A stretch of DNA of 64,000 bases, taken from assembly GCF_000247815.1 (NCBI RefSeq), contig NW_004775935.1:207483-271482 (forward strand), in the 5' to 3' direction. This stretch comes from Ficedula albicollis (Eukaryota; Chordata; Aves; Passeriformes; Muscicapidae). Every line of letters starts with the position of its first letter. Position 1 is the stretch's first letter. The notes beneath the pieces are model-generated. The model had not been told where the DNA came from. It ran no database searches and saw only the letters and a program-made list of their open reading frames with translations. Below are positions 1 through 15,689 of the stretch, piece by piece. Made by a program: the position numbers and the translations under genes.

Positions 1-567
1 CTGAGCCTTCTGTTCTCCAGACTAAACAAACCCAGATCTCTCAGCCATAAGTCATTTCTAGTCCTTTCACAAGCCCTTCTCTGGACACTCCCCAGCACCT
101 CAAAGTCGTTTTTAAAGTGAGGGGCCCAGAACTGAACATGGGATTCAACCAGTGCCAAATAAAGAGGCTCAATCCCTGCTATGGTCCTGTTGGCCATGCT
201 ATTCTTGATACAGGTCAGGATGCTTTTATCCTTCTTGGCCACTTGGACATATTGATTCATGTTCAGCCAGGTGTCAGTCAGCACCCCCAAGTCCCCTTCT
301 GCTGAACAGCACTCCAGTCACTCCTCCCCCATCCTGCAGCGCTGCATGGGGTGGCTGTGACCCAAGTGCAGGACCCATCACTTTGTCTTGAGAAACCTCA
401 GGCAGCTGTTCCTCAGCCCATTGATCGAGCCTGTCAAGGTCTCTCTGTAGAAATTCTCTATCCTCAAGCAGATCAACACTCCCATCTAACTTGGTGTCAT
501 CTGAAAATTTACTGAGGGTCCATTCATTCCTCACATCAATGTCATCAGTAAATGTTGATCCTGATAG
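1..567 (-). mobile_element. CR1 LINE fragment, ORF2 3' part
   Basis: Read on the minus strand, this matches the end of the CR1 reverse transcriptase ORF and runs off the left edge of the window. Around 274-540 the minus-strand frame still reads a relic of the polymerase active-site motif, [14 protein letters not shown] (usual form F-A-D-D-T-K-L), followed by [13 protein letters not shown], a signature stretch of avian CR1. Downstream (leftward) sequence matches the segment coding for the conserved tail of ORF2, but with frameshifts. The 5' part of the element is missing: similarity fades near 567. It is a dead, 5'-truncated copy, as is usual for CR1. Confidence 0.88.
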
Positions 568-3500
568 ACTTTTTCTATAAATACTAAAATGTTTGGGTAA
601 GTGCCGTTCTTTATTCTTAAATGGGCTATTAAGTATACTTACATGGCTACAATAGAGAGAGATGACCATTTATATTAGCCAGATTTCTGCCCCACATAAT
701 TTATTACTTCTGACATTACTGGAAACCATGCAAGCTTTGTTCACATGATCAGTGATTGCACAGTAACTGAACATTCAAAATGGCCCAATTTCTGCCATCA
801 GCTTTGTCAGTTACAGAGAGCCTATATTTGTACAGCTCTCTGCCTTCAAATGTCTTATGTAGTGTCTTCTCACACTGAATTAAACACTACCCCAAAAGCC
901 TAATCCTTATTTATGATAAGATCCTTTTCACCTCTGTTCATAAAGTATGTACTCATTTAAATGTCCCTATATTCCTTGTCAAAGTATAGAGGAGACTTAG
1001 CACAAATGAAAATCTATTCCTAAATACACAAAGATATGAAGTGACTGCGTAATGTATTGAAATAATTTCCTCAACGCTGCAGAAGACATGCACATATATC
1101 CCCTTCTCCTTGGGTATCTATTGCTACCTGCACATGAACATTTCTTTGAATTCTCTTCTCCTTTAAAGGGCTTTCTCCACACAGTTATCATACAGATCAC
1201 AAATAATAGCTGAAAGAGACCACTAGCATGGTTTGTCTTTATGGACCTGGATACATCAGGACAGTAGTGGAAAATCAATATCATCATTAGGTCAAGGGCA
1301 CTTGATAGTGCAGAGACAGAAAGTGTGTCTTGCCTACACTTATACAGAATATCTGGAGAGGTAGAAATTTCTGCCTGTGTGAAAATCCTGAGCCTTTGTG
1401 ACAAAGTAAGTTACTATACTGTACACATTTCTTGAGCCAGAGTTCTTCAGTCAGTACATTTAAACCATGAACTGTTTTTGCTGCTGATTTGACTATTATG
1501 AGAAGAAAATTACCTGCAAAGACATTTTGAGTAGCTAAGCATTTTGCATACATAATGGCAATGAAAGACGTAAAGAAAAATGGCGAGAATTAAGTTTACT
1601 AAACTCAGTACAAGAAGGTTTATTTTCCATACCACAGCAAGGAATTCATAATCTTCTACACTAAAGGGAAATAAGTCTGTCAAGATAAACACTCACAGAA
1701 TTTGGGATTTGCAGAATCAGATGGAAAATGTTGGAAAAAAAATTAAAATTACAAAGGCAAATAGCACAAAACTTCTTAACCTCCCCTCAGTGCTGTCAAG
1801 AAGGATGCACACATGTGAAGGGAAGTATTTTAAGTGTAGGTCTTGTTACTGAAATCATTTCCAGGAGATTTTTTCATCATTTTTCCAGGAGATGTGATCA
1901 GGGCAGACAGGCAGCCCAAAATTCTGTTTGCCATGCTGGTGCACAGCAGGACCTAATAAGTGCACAAGGACTACAGTCCTACAGGCATCTCCTAGAGATG
2001 GGCACTTCTAGAGCAGTGCTTCTCAGACGCATAGCCCTGTATATATTCATTACATATCTGTGCTCCTCTGCTGTTCTTCAGAGGAGCTGAGTCACTAGGC
2101 AGAAACAGTTCCTGCTGGATTTCATGTAAGGATTGCTTGAGATTCCAGTCCTGTGCTCAAGGGAAGTACATAAGGTGGCCAGAATGCCTCCTCCTTAAGC
2201 TAGAGCTGTCAAACAAAACTTGTAGTAAGCTACATCCAGCATAAGCAATGCTGTTCTCAGACGGCCACATAAAATGCCAAGAAAAGCTTTCCTGTGCTGT
2301 CCAATGGGTTTTGATTTAACCTTTCTGCTCAGTAAGACACACAAACACATTGCTCAAGGAATAGTAACAACTCTTCCTGCTTTGCACAAGGCAATTAGCC
2401 CTTGTTGCTGAATGAAAGAGGTGATTGAGGCACCAAGAGACTTCTCCCACTGATATTATTTGAAAAATAACAAACCTTTTGTTTTCTAGGTTTATTGAGT
2501 TTTATATTTCAATCGTATCATGGTAGCTGCTACAATATGCGCAACATCACTTCTGGAGGACAGAAAACACATATAATTTAAAGAGTTCGAGATTTGTATT
2601 GCTACTTTTATTTTTTATTTGCTTTCATGAACATCACTGCAGCTAAAGATCTGTCAGCATTTCCATTAAAAAACTAAACTTTCAGCAGTTTATACCTCAA
2701 CTGTAAAAATTCACTCCAGGCTGCACCTGGGCAAACAAATCCTTAATTGAGGAGTAAATCAGGATTCTCTTTTCTTTTTGGTTGGTTATTTTTTGTTTTA
2801 TTTATTTCATGCATTTAAGAGGAGTTTTGGTTATTTCAAATTTCTAGAAATAGAAATATGCAATTTAAGCTGCATAAAAAACTTGCTTTGCAAAGAAAGT
2901 TTTGCAAACAAACTATAGTAAAACACAAAAAATATACCTTGGCATTTTAAAAACAAAAAACCACCTGGGATGATTATTAATTTTTAATTATTTAAACATC
3001 AAGGTTCTATGAACACATTTACCCATTAAGGTGCACAACTGAACAATTGGTTAATTACCTTCCCATAAAGCATGACTATAGAACACTTTCAGGTCTTTAA
3101 TCAATATAATGCTTTATGCAGTTCCTGAATTTCTTCACCCATCTTCTGCCGTACTTAGATATAGAATATATTCTATATAAAATTCTATATAAACATCTCT
3201 TCATATATGGAAGAAAATGCAGATGTGTAGGTACACAGGGAATTCCCCCAGAGTTTTCAAAAGGACGAAGTTACCTCATATCGTTTGCAGGTGCTATATG
3301 TCTCACATGCTGCAGGCAGATCTCTCAGCTACTTACAGCCATTGTGTGATTGCATTCAAAGCAATTCCGCTTTTCCATTAAATGTGCTTTGCGGAACTGA
3401 TAGGCAAATTGACAGTAAGATAAACACAACCCTAAGAACTGTTGGTTTGGCTCAGACAAATGTGGGATCCAAAGTGATAAAAGGCTGGAGACATAAAGCT

Positions 3501-3626
3501 GGAGGAGACCAAAACAGTGTTTAAAAATCTCTCAGCCAAAGAGGACAAATGAACACAAATGGTAGAGATCTCTGAACAATAGTGGGGTAATTAAGAGAAA
3601 AAACATCTCATGTTTTCTCATCATTT
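568..3626. other. Unique intergenic or intronic sequence
   Basis: AT-rich, non-repetitive DNA. Open frames of up to 135 codons occur (for example 997-1404 minus and 1728-2090 plus), but they have no recognisable domain, no plausible splice context that I can defend and no repeat similarity. I see nothing annotatable. Confidence 0.6.
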
Positions 3627-3754
3627 CTCAGAGTACAACAAAAAAGAAGTACAGAGAGGTAGTATAAACAGCTGTGGAAAGCTGCTTTGCACTCAGAGTA
3701 CAACAAAAAAGAAGTACAGAGAGGAAGTATAAACAGCTGTGGAAAGCTGCTTTG
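3627..3754. repeat. 65-bp tandem duplication
   Basis: A 65-bp unit beginning CTCAGAGTACAAC occurs at 3627 and again at 3692, directly abutting. The copies differ by a single base (GAGAGGT against GAGAGGA) over the shared length. Confidence 0.92.
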
Positions 3755-4529
3755 TATTTGAACTTATGTTCTTATCACAGTATAATGAAGAGATTTTCTC
3801 TGAAACTGAGACCAAAGACGGTGAGTAGACATGGGCATATGCAACCTCCTCTTAAAGGTTGTGTACCAGAGGTCTTCTGAGCCAGAAACTATTTTCAACG
3901 TAATTAATCAAAGTAGACAGGTTAAAAGTGGAAGCTGCTGAAGTACAAGCATTCAGATTTACAAGCAGTAGTTGTGTAAGAGGACCTTAGTGAACAACAA
4001 TTAAGAGAGCCCAGTGAGTTCTCTACACTGAGCTGATGGATTTGCAACACATGCTGTTTCTCATGCAGCCTAGGTTATATGAAATAATTCCCCTAACAGC
4101 TGAGCTGGGCACAGAGCGTCATGAAACTAAATGAGCATGGGAGACGTACAGCCTCACCTTTTGCAACTCAAGTTACTCATGACATGAATCGACACATACA
4201 GGTAACCAGGGCAACCACCAAGCTACAGCTGAAATACAAAGAGTAGATTTATTTCACTACCTTGCTAACACTACTGGGCAGAGACATATGGGGACACAGG
4301 CTCTGTCAGGGCTAGTTCATCCTAGTGCCCTGGGGTGGCGGCGGGGTGGGGGTGGAGTCTGCTGCCCACCCTGATGACCAAGGGCCTTCATGAGGAAACT
4401 ATTGAAACATTCCCTCCTCGCCAAATCTTTCAGTATCAACTATTTTCTCCCAACACTCATACACCCAAACACATACACATGGCCCATTTGCATGTAATGT
4501 CCATTGTTTCCCTTCATTCTTCTTCTTCA
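3755..4529. other. Unique sequence before the pyrimidine satellite
   Basis: Non-repetitive DNA with no recognisable gene. A short purine-rich GGTGGCGGCGGGGTGGGGG stretch lies near 4334. Long frames that begin here are open only because they run into the poly-C tract. Confidence 0.6.
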
Positions 4530-6375
<1,846 letters not shown>

Positions 6376-6431
6376 GGAGTATGATTGCTTTAAATACATA
6401 ATAATACGCATTCAGCATATGATCTGTTAAT

Positions 6432-6736
<305 letters not shown>

Positions 6737-9700
6737 TTTCCCATTCAAAATACCTTCACTTCCCTGGAATATTTTAGTTCTTGAAAGAGTATTTTTTTTT
6801 TGCTTTCATTTCTGGAAGAATAAAAGTTATTAATTTTTTCACTTTTTGGTCTCATTCATACACGTTTTATCACTTAATAAGGAAGGAAGTTATTTAATAC
6901 AGTCTGAAGAATTAGAAAGCAGCCTTGAATTAGCAAAGAGTATCTACTAGTTAAGAAAGAATTTTCTCAGTTTTCTAGTGATGGTTAATCCTGCTTTATG
7001 TCTTCAGTGCAAGAACTTGCTTTTTAACACTGCTCTAAAAAACTGCAGTTTCTTTGCATTTAATTCACTTAATGCAGAATATTTCTGGCTTGTTCTTTAG
7101 CAACAATCTTCTATATATTCATCTTGAGAACTCAGACTCTGATCTTATTCTTTTCTTGTTTTGTTTTCACTTTGTAGTGAACTGCAAGCTGGGATAATGC
7201 AACACAGTGTCTAAAATTTCAGCTTACAATAGCCATCTAGGCATGTACTGCTTAACTTGGATTTATCTCAAGCCCTAGATACTGCAGTCCAATCTGAGAA
7301 TGCGTGCAGACAGTAGACATCAGAAAATATGTCCTTGTGTAAACACAATATAGCTGAACCTGTTTGTCAGGATGCAAAAGTGTATGAAAGGACACTGCAC
7401 TTGGTGCCCCAAAGGGAAGATATGATGTACTGTACAAGGCAGAGTATTAATCATAGCTGATATTTCTGGACAATATAGTAGAGTAATCCTTGTGAGCAAT
7501 CTTTCTTCAAGGATAAAAAGGGAAAATAAGGAACTGGCAGTATTATATGAAACAACACAGCCTGACATAGGACAAAGCTAGAAGCACCTCAGAAACCTCA
7601 TTTGGAAAACAGCTTAATAATTGCTCCATGGTTTATTTGGGGCTAGGGTAACTTTTCATCCTATTGCATCACGGTTATTATTTTGCTAGCACCATAGACA
7701 CTTGGTATCCTTGTAAAATAAGTTAGCAAACCTCTAGTAAGTGAAAGTACTTGTCCTTTTAGACTTGTAGAGTTCACAAGGTTAGACCATTTCTCCCACA
7801 GAAGGAAAAACATTATTATAATTTCAAAACCCTGAGGAACTGGATGTGCAGACAGTGATATTGTTGCCCACTCCTACAAGACACTTCAGCTGTTAGATAT
7901 CTGACATGTACCACTATCATACAATGAAGCACAAATCACATGATGGGACAGAGCAGGTTCAGTTTTAAAGAAACATTTCTTTACATAATTAATATACTGA
8001 ACCAGCCTGGGTTGGCATATAATTTTAGGGCAACGCTGGGAATGCAGCGGAGGGATTTACTCATGTTCTGATTACGTAGTGGCAGGAGCACTGGAAACAT
8101 TCTCAGACCTTGCACAGAAACAAGTTCTTTTGATTATTAGCTGTGCTTTGTAAGTATGGAATCTTTCTAAAAGCAAAAAGCTGTATGTTAAAATGAAGAG
8201 AAACTTGATCCTTTTATGTCTTGGTTGAGAACAGTGAAGACAAAGAAATACAAGAAATTCATGAAATTTCAGGTACACAATAAACACTGAAAATTCTGCC
8301 CTCTGAACACCAAAAGCCATGTTTTTTAGACTGGAAACCCTGAACATTAACTCATCCAAGACAGAAATTCTCACAACAGTGGCCACAATTCACCAGGGTC
8401 AAAGAAATGTTCCTGGTTTTCATCATTTTGATGGGAGACATCCAAGACAGACTATAACAGCTCCAATGAATTATAGCTAATACACAGTTTCTGGCTCAAG
8501 ATAAAAAACATTGCTTTTTTCTTTGGGATGTTTCCTTGTTGAGTGAGTAAACGTTAAGCACGTCAGGAAATGGTTTTGATCTGGAACACTGGGTAGTATG
8601 TTGTGACTTTGCAGCCCCCCTTCTTCTGCTGACCATCCAAGGAGGTCTGGGCAGCATTCAGCTTCCCCTGTTCCTCCTGCCTTCTCCATTGTCATTGTCC
8701 TCTCAGTGTTCTCCATCTTCATCCTCTCCCCTACTGCCCTTTTGCAGCACCATCTCTGCAGAAGCTCCCTGGACAGCAGCAGAGTGCACAGCGCTGCCCA
8801 CACGGCAGAAAAGGCTCCCGGAGGAAGACAGGGGCATGTTAAAAGCACAGGCTAACATCACCCAGATTCTGGTTTCTCTTTGTGTCCCCCTGGATTTGAC
8901 CAGGCCTAAGGAGGAGAGTGCCCAGATCCTTTGTGCTAGATGATCTGTTGCCTGACACATCATCAACCATCATTTTCCAGCTGGCCTAATCATTGCCCTC
9001 ATTCCTCTCTTCGGTCATAAACAGGTACAAATGGCACTAATGTTTAAAACAGGTAGGCAGGGTATGTTTTCCTGAAGTGTTACCAGCAATCCATGACAAA
9101 GAAAGCAGCAGCAGGCCACCTTCAAGCTGCTTTCCTTTCCATAATGTGGCACAGTCCATGCTGAGGACATGACAGATCCCTTGTCTGAAGCTCCAGATAG
9201 AACCTGAGCGCTCAAACAGGCACGAGGCTCAGCCACATCCATTTACTGAGTGAAGGGCTTGTTACAAATGGAAAGGGGACTTTTAAACAAGTTTCTGTCT
9301 TTGCCCAGGCCTCTGGCAGTACTTTTACTGTGGCAGCCAGCACCCCAAAATCTACTCTTGTTGCAAGTTCTTAATAATGGCCAATTAGGGTTATTACAAA
9401 ATGAATTAATTATTTGATAGACACAAATTCAACAGACATAAGGCTTTAAAAAATTACTTACTACACAGGATAAACACTAGTGGATAAAAAACAGAGCACG
9501 ATTGAGGTTCCTACATTACAGACAGCATAGAAATAATATTAAGATTCAATGTGTCTTACTATCCAATTTCTGATGTAGGACCCTTCCTCTCAACTTCCAG
9601 AAAAGTATCCATGGAGATGTGTCCAAACTTTTTAGGGGGCAAGCCCTGCACATTTCCAGGGAGTGTGTAGGAGAAGGTTTCTGTCTCCTTGATAATTTGT

Positions 9701-10892
9701 GCAGGTTTTGTGGTGTAAAGCAGTGTCTTTGGTCAATGATATTTAATTTTTGTCTCTCTTCACATCTGCTCTCCAGACCAAGATATTTATGTTTAGCAGG
9801 GAGTCTCAGTCCTCTTGGCACCAAAGATAACACCCTGTCGGTCATGTGTCCCAGCCTGGGCTACCTCTTCCCTATGCACCAGCTGAGGTGCTGGTGGGAG
9901 AGGGTCCTGCCACAGGGCTCCTCTCCTGCTGTCTCATTTCATGCCCCTAAATTTAGTGTCCTGAGACTCCATATTCCAAGCGGTAGATAAACTCAAGCTG
10001 CTGCCAGTGCCATTACTTACCCAACAAGTCAACAGTAAACTGTCAAGTGGCACCTTTCAAGCACCTCACAGATGTCATTTATTTTAAAATATTTGCTTGG
10101 GTTTGAATTTTTTATATAAAATACAAAATTAATGTGGTAAACAGTGGAAGTGAGAAATATTTTATGAACACATTTACCAAAATAAAGAGAACTACTCATG
10201 TTGCTGCCTAATGATGGAGCATTTTAAGAATGCTCCTATAACGCTATTCTTTGTTGTCTGATCCATAGCTTAGTGTAGTAGGATTTAGGTTTTGGTGTCA
10301 CCATGAAATGCAGTGTGCAGTATATGAAATTTTAATGTAATGCATAAATGTACAATTAAAAAAAAACCAGGGTGATGTAAACAAGACAGTATTGAATATC
10401 TGAAATATTCCACGGTTTGCAAGAGCCATTAGGCACAAAAATATTGGGGTTTTTTACCCATTAATATTTTGACATAATTCCTTTCTTTTTTTCTTTCTCT
10501 TAATCTCTGAACTAAAGTTTCCAATCTGAACTGAGAGGAACTAAATGTCTCTTAAGCCAAACTTAATATTGCGCTGATTGATATAGAAAGTACTGACCTT
10601 CCTGCAGATGTGAGCTGGTCAAACTCCAATGACATCAGTGGAGCTATGCCATAAACTTCAGCTGAAGCTAAACTTACTTGGATAACAAACACTAATTAGG
10701 GATACCCTATAAGGACAACAAGAACTATTATTTTTTTTTATTATTTCTTCTCAATGTATGAAAATTAATAGGTTATTTTGAGGTTCAACACTGTCTTTGC
10801 ATCTTTTCCACAATACTCTTTTTCCTAGACTTGGATGTCTGACATAAGCCCAGCATTGACTAACTCATGTGTTTCACTTTGTCTTAACTCAG
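6737..10892. other. Unique intergenic or intronic sequence
   Basis: AT-rich, non-repetitive sequence. Segments near 8590-8950 and 9600-9990 are more GC-rich and have open frames of up to 123 codons on both strands, but none shows a domain I recognise. I see no confident gene, RNA or repeat. Confidence 0.55.
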
Positions 10893-11044
10893 AATCTCAG
10901 CCTGATAGTGTTCAAGAAGCATTTGGACAATGCCCTCAGGTACATAGTATGACATTTGGGGTTGTCCTGTGCAGGGCGAAGAGCTGAACTTGATAATCCT
11001 TGTGGATCCCTTCCAACTCAGTATATTCTGTGATTCTGTGATGA
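10893..11044 (+). mobile_element. CR1 LINE 3' terminus
   Basis: The sequence carries the end of ORF2 (GTGTTCAAGAAGCATTTGGA), the CR1 3' UTR motif with GGGTTGTCCTGTGCAGGG and CCCTTCCAACTCAGTATATT, and finishes with two ATTCTGTG octamers. That octamer terminus defines avian CR1 and replaces a poly-A tail. It is a 5'-truncated copy of about 150 bp. Confidence 0.9.
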
Positions 11045-11154
11045 TGCATGATAGTATATAAATGACAGTATAAACCCTGTAGGTAGACAAAGGGGAACCT
11101 GGTGCAATCTAGTCTTTGTTACTCACACTGAGAGACATCACAATGTCCCATAGG

Positions 11155-11913
11155 TGTCGTGATCCAGTTACAAATGTTCTTAGAAACACCCCTGCCTGAA
11201 TTAAGGTGCAAACAAGACCATATGCCAGTGACAATAGTATGGGTTTTATTTGGCAGTAAATATGAGAGGGAGAGAGAGAAATTGGAAATAGGTGGGGGGG
11301 ACAGAAAGAGAGTGACAGGGACAGAATAAGGAAAATATCACCACGCCATGAATCCCAGTGACTTTCCACTGATCCTCCCCAGTTGGTCTTCTTGGTGGTG
11401 AAGGTCCCCCAAAGGCATAGAATCCAATGGATTAATATACACTCAGACTAGGTAGAAAATGCCCATCACCTTCATGGGGGCAGGGGTGAGTTTTCCATTG
11501 CCTTTTACAGCAGACTCTGGCTTTGTTGCATCACGTGCAGTCCTGTGGTGCAAGAGTTCAGGAATTACTCTGGGGAGAACTTTGTGGGGCCTTTGATTGA
11601 TTAAGGCACCCCCTCAGCTGCATCTCCTGTGAATGCCCTGTGGGTGTGTCCTGTGGGAAAGAATCTCTGCTGCATTTGGCTTTCTTGTAGGATGCTCTCT
11701 TGTCCTTTAGCCTTGTTTGTTTTTTCCCAGCTTGAGATGATTAAGAATGGGTTTTCCCTTTATTTAATCTTAGTGATTTAACTTACAGTCCAAAGTCACA
11801 GTCATGTATCTTCAGGGAGGCTCCTTTGGTTATAGCTTCATTATACAGTTTTTGTTATAATGACCAGAACTTCACAGCAATGCTTGAGGCATGAACTATT
11901 TCAGTCCCTGACA
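11155..11913 (-). mobile_element. Solo LTR of an avian endogenous retrovirus
   Basis: The element is bounded by TGTC at 11155 and GACA at 11913, the inverted TG..CA termini of an LTR. A TTTATT at 11245-11250 reads AATAAA on the minus strand at the position expected for the R/U5 border. The sequence matches an LTR family I recall from songbird genomes. No internal retroviral sequence or second LTR lies beside it. I could not find an exact target-site duplication. The class is uncertain. Confidence 0.7.
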
Positions 11914-11971
11914 ACCAGGAACCAGCTTATTCACTCAATAAAGGACTGAGCAATGAGATGCCATACATTGG

Positions 11972-12121
11972 CTGCTATTGTGGTTTAACTCCAGTAGACA
12001 GCTGAGCACCACATAGCTACTCTTTCTCTCCATGTGATGGGAGAAGATAGAGAAGCATAAAACTGCAAATGCTCATGAACTGAGATAAATAAAGATTAAT
12101 TATTTCCTTTTTTTTTTTTGG

Positions 12122-12161
<40 letters not shown>

Positions 12162-12591
12162 GGGGGGGAGGGTGCCAAGGAGGATAGGGGAAAGAGAGGG
12201 AAACTAAACAAAACTTTGGGAAACAAATGATGCAAGGGAGAAAATTGCACTTGACCTACTGATCCATGTCCACCCTATCCCTGACAATCAGAAGTCCCCA
12301 CCATCCTTCACCCCTCAGCTTTCTCTGCTGAGCATGGCATCACATGGTATACAGAATACCTCAGTTGGGGTCAGCTGTCCCAGCTCCATCGCTCCCAAAC
12401 AGCGTTTGCAGCCCCAGCCCACTTGTTGGCAGAATGAGGAGCAGAAGAGGCATTCATGCTATGTAAACACTGCTCAGCAGCAATGAAGACATCCCCAGGT
12501 TAATAACACTGTTTCCAGCACAAATCCAAAACACAGTTCCAGGTTAATTATTGTGAAGAGATTTATCACTGCCCCAGCCAAAACTAATGCA
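11972..12591. mobile_element. Solo LTR (ERVL-like), carrying a G/C homopolymer block
   Basis: This matches a common avian LTR from TTGTGGTTTAACTCCAG at its left end through GGTCAGCTGTCCCAGCT to GTTTCCAGCACAAATCCAAA and CCCCAGCCAAAACTAATGCA at its right end. The consensus I remember has an ordinary T/A-rich segment where this copy has T12-G6-C34-G9. It lies only 58 bp from the preceding LTR. Its orientation is probably minus, judged from where the TATA box lies in the consensus; that box is mutated here. Confidence 0.72.
12120..12168. repeat. G6-C34-G9 homopolymer block
   Basis: Twelve T residues (12108-12119) are followed by six G, thirty-four C, then nine G. The G runs are complementary to the C run, so the block could fold into a hairpin. 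It interrupts an LTR. Confidence 0.95.
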
Positions 12592-15010
12592 AACGTGAAA
12601 AGTCAGAGAATCAGCATCCTTTCATATCTCTTTCTGATCTTGTACGTGAGCATGAGAGAAATGCAAAACTAGGACACAAGATTATTGGATAATTTCATGT
12701 CTTCTTTAATCTAAATGTATTGTATAATTGTTCTTCATTTATCTGACCTAAACATCTGATTTGAGGCATAAATTGCAATATAATATTTTTTACCAAAAAG
12801 TGACATAAAATGATCTCTGAAGGAAAAAATGTTGACACTTAAAACTCAAAAAAATTCTGTTATATTGTATATTAGTCCTCTGGTGTTTAGGTATTCAACA
12901 GTATATGAGTAACATTATTCAATAATTTGAAACAATAACCAATCTACATAGGTTGTTTTAATAGGCAGGTGGTAGTAATAATTAATTTCTCTTTGAAAGA
13001 CAGGGAAAATGTCATAGTCATCACAATTAAGAGAGTATAAAGACATGAAAACTTTTGATCTCCTTCTCTGTTGCCCATTCATTTGAAAAAAGTCATAAAA
13101 ACAATGTCTCTTTGTATCACAGATTTGTGGGTGATGTGTTCATATCTGGATTCTATTCCAGAGTGTTTAAATTGTGAGTTTGACTTTGAATAAATTAAAA
13201 CTATTGTCTTAAATGTAAATGTCTAGCTAATTTTTAATGAGACCTGAACCAGCACATTTGAAGACAGAAATTAAGCCACAGGGTCACCATCTTTTCCACT
13301 TCTGCATATCAACATTAAATTGACCTCAAATACTCTAGCATTTTAGAGAAAAAAAAAAAAAAAAAAATTGCAGCCTGATCTACTTCAAGGGTTCATGCAT
13401 GAAATAACATGAAATAACTCCCACAAACACAAAACTCACAATTATTAGCAAAACTGGATCTGCCTTATCTGAAGTACTGTGAGCCAGGACTTTGTATTCA
13501 GACAGCAGTGGGTGGGCCAAGGGATGGGAGAGGTGATCAGCACCCACAGAGATGGGCCTGCTGGGATTTTCCCTGAAGACCCAGTTTCTCACTGCCTGGT
13601 GTGAAGCAAAAGGCAGGCAAGATCTGTGGCCACTAGCAGGAGCCCATTCAAACCCAGCAGTTTCCTGCCCAAGACCCCTAGTCTGCTTGAGCTTAGAGTC
13701 TGTCTCACACCCCACCTAAATTTGTTCTTCAGGTCCAGGTATTCCTCCCACCGCTCTTGCATAGAAGTTCTTCCAGGTCTTATTTCATTGCCAAACATTA
13801 AATCCATGGCAAACTGATAATATTCTTATTATCTGTAATATTAGTAGCTGCAACAGAAGCTGTGTTAGAAGCATTAAATAGCTCAAGCTAACACCTCCTG
13901 ATTCCAGGGCCTTGGCAGTAAACATGGAACCAGAAAACATCCGTGTTGTTCCTGTGAGAGTATTCACCTTTCACTAAGGCAGTATGTAGCTTTATCAGAC
14001 TTCAGAGAGCCAAGAGGGAAATACTGATGCAACTTGGCTGCTCCACTGAAATTCGTTTTTGAAGTTTTTCCATTTCTTCTGCACGAAAGCTCAATAGGTT
14101 TAGTTTTAAGCTCCTGCCTTCTCTCCTGAGCTGTCTTTGACAACTCTGTCCAGAAAGAGAATACTAAACTCAGTTCTCACTTGCAGTTACAAATCTCAGT
14201 GGAAGCCATTGTACAAGATCACTTTTTGTGCTATTTTTACTGTGTAACTTTTACCATGCAACATAAGTGACACAGATGGAATTGATTTCAGTAGAATTAT
14301 CTTGGATGTTTATGAGAGCACACTTGATCCAACAGTAGATTATGCAAGAGATGAGCAAAGCAAAATCCTGTTAGCTTAAGAAGGAGACAGTTTGCACTTT
14401 ACAAAAAAAAAATAATAAAGTCAGTCTGGATTATAAACCGGTTTCTAAAGTTTATCAAGCATACCTTTTCCTGTAACATTCTGCTGCAGAAGGAGCAATC
14501 TTTTTCACCATGTCCAAGCTGTTTTATGTTGCAATGTTTTCTCCTAAGGTCCTACCCCCTAGAAAGACTAAACAGTCTTCTGAAGAAATCCTAAAGAAAT
14601 ATTTCTCAGTTCAAATAAATAGTATGTATAATGGAGTCCTTATATAATTATTTAATTATGTACAACAATCAATCATTTATGTCAAATAAAGTTTGTTTAA
14701 ATAAAACATTTTCAAGTCGGATCAGCTCTGTTCAGAGCAGTTTCTATTATGATGCTGTTACACGTAAACAGAAGAGGGGCTGAAGAAGAATTGCAAGAGC
14801 TGTTTGAGAGTATGGAGGACTTTTACTTCTTTTAGCTCCTCTTCACCCCTTTTACAAAATTCCTTTCACATTGCTCTTCCTTCATTTGTGGTCCCTCCTA
14901 CCCTGCCACTTTCTCTTTTATAATTTTTTGCCTTACTCTTCCCTTGAGTTTATTCCTGATTTTTCTCTAATAAAAGAAAACAATGCTAAAAACCATTTAC
15001 AAACGTACTT
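12592..15010. other. Unique sequence, no recognised gene
   Basis: AT-rich, non-repetitive sequence with an A19 run at 13349-13367. A minus-strand open stretch of 111 codons (13380-13715) contains a hydrophobic segment (VLLIIVSFVFVGVISCYF) but has no family resemblance that I can name. I treat it as chance. Confidence 0.55.
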
Positions 15011-15106
15011 CTGTGTTTCCTTTCGACTACAGGGGTAGTCTCCATGACCATCTATCTCTCTTTTTTCTGCTTTGTGTAATCATTCTCCATTTTCTGTTCC
15101 ATTGCC

Positions 15107-15246
15107 CGCCTCAAACGTTTAGACCTCACAAGAATGAGGCTCCCTAGGAAAGCACTCTAGGTTATTTCAGCTTTACCGCCTCAAACGTTTAGACCTCACA
15201 AGAATGAAGCTCCCTAGAAAAGCACTCTAGGTTATTTCAGCTTTGC
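15107..15246. repeat. 70-bp tandem duplication inside copy 1
   Basis: A 70-bp unit starting CGCCTCAAACGTTTAGACC occurs at 15107 and 15177. The second differs by a few transitions (GAGGCTCCCTAGG against GAAGCTCCCTAGA). Copy 2 of the larger duplication has a single unit. Confidence 0.93.
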
Positions 15247-15689
15247 CCAAGCTATGTTCTCCCAAGGAACTTAAGTTTCCCTTTTCAACAGAAAAGGTGA
15301 GCAACTGTGTACAAAATACCTCCAACTCATCTTACAAAACTTTACCGTAGCACAGCAAATCAGAGTTTAAGAGTGCCATTAAATATTAGTGGCCGACATA
15401 CTTCTAACACAATGACTTTTCACTCAAATTTTCTGCTTATTTAATGATTGGCAAACTCTTACCAAAAGACAGGCAGAACTCCCTCAGAAACCCATTCTCC
15501 CATCACTTCACCTGACACCTATGGATCACACCACACTCTCAGAGACATGGCTGATCTCAGGACTGAGGACCCCAGGGCCTTCAGGCTCAGAGGAGAAAGA
15601 AAGCCTTGAGCTGAGGAGGCATTTAGAGAGTATCTGAACTTCCCCCAGTCTCTAATCTGATAGCCCAGCATTGCAGATCACTGTGACAC

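Noticed and set aside
8477..8966. Overlapping frames of 84-123 codons in a GC-richer patch
   Set aside because: No recognisable domain, and both strands are equally open, which points to composition and not coding.
13380..13715. 111-codon minus-strand frame with a hydrophobic segment
   Set aside because: No family resemblance, no supporting context, and a length reachable by chance in 64 kb. Kept as unknown and not called a gene.
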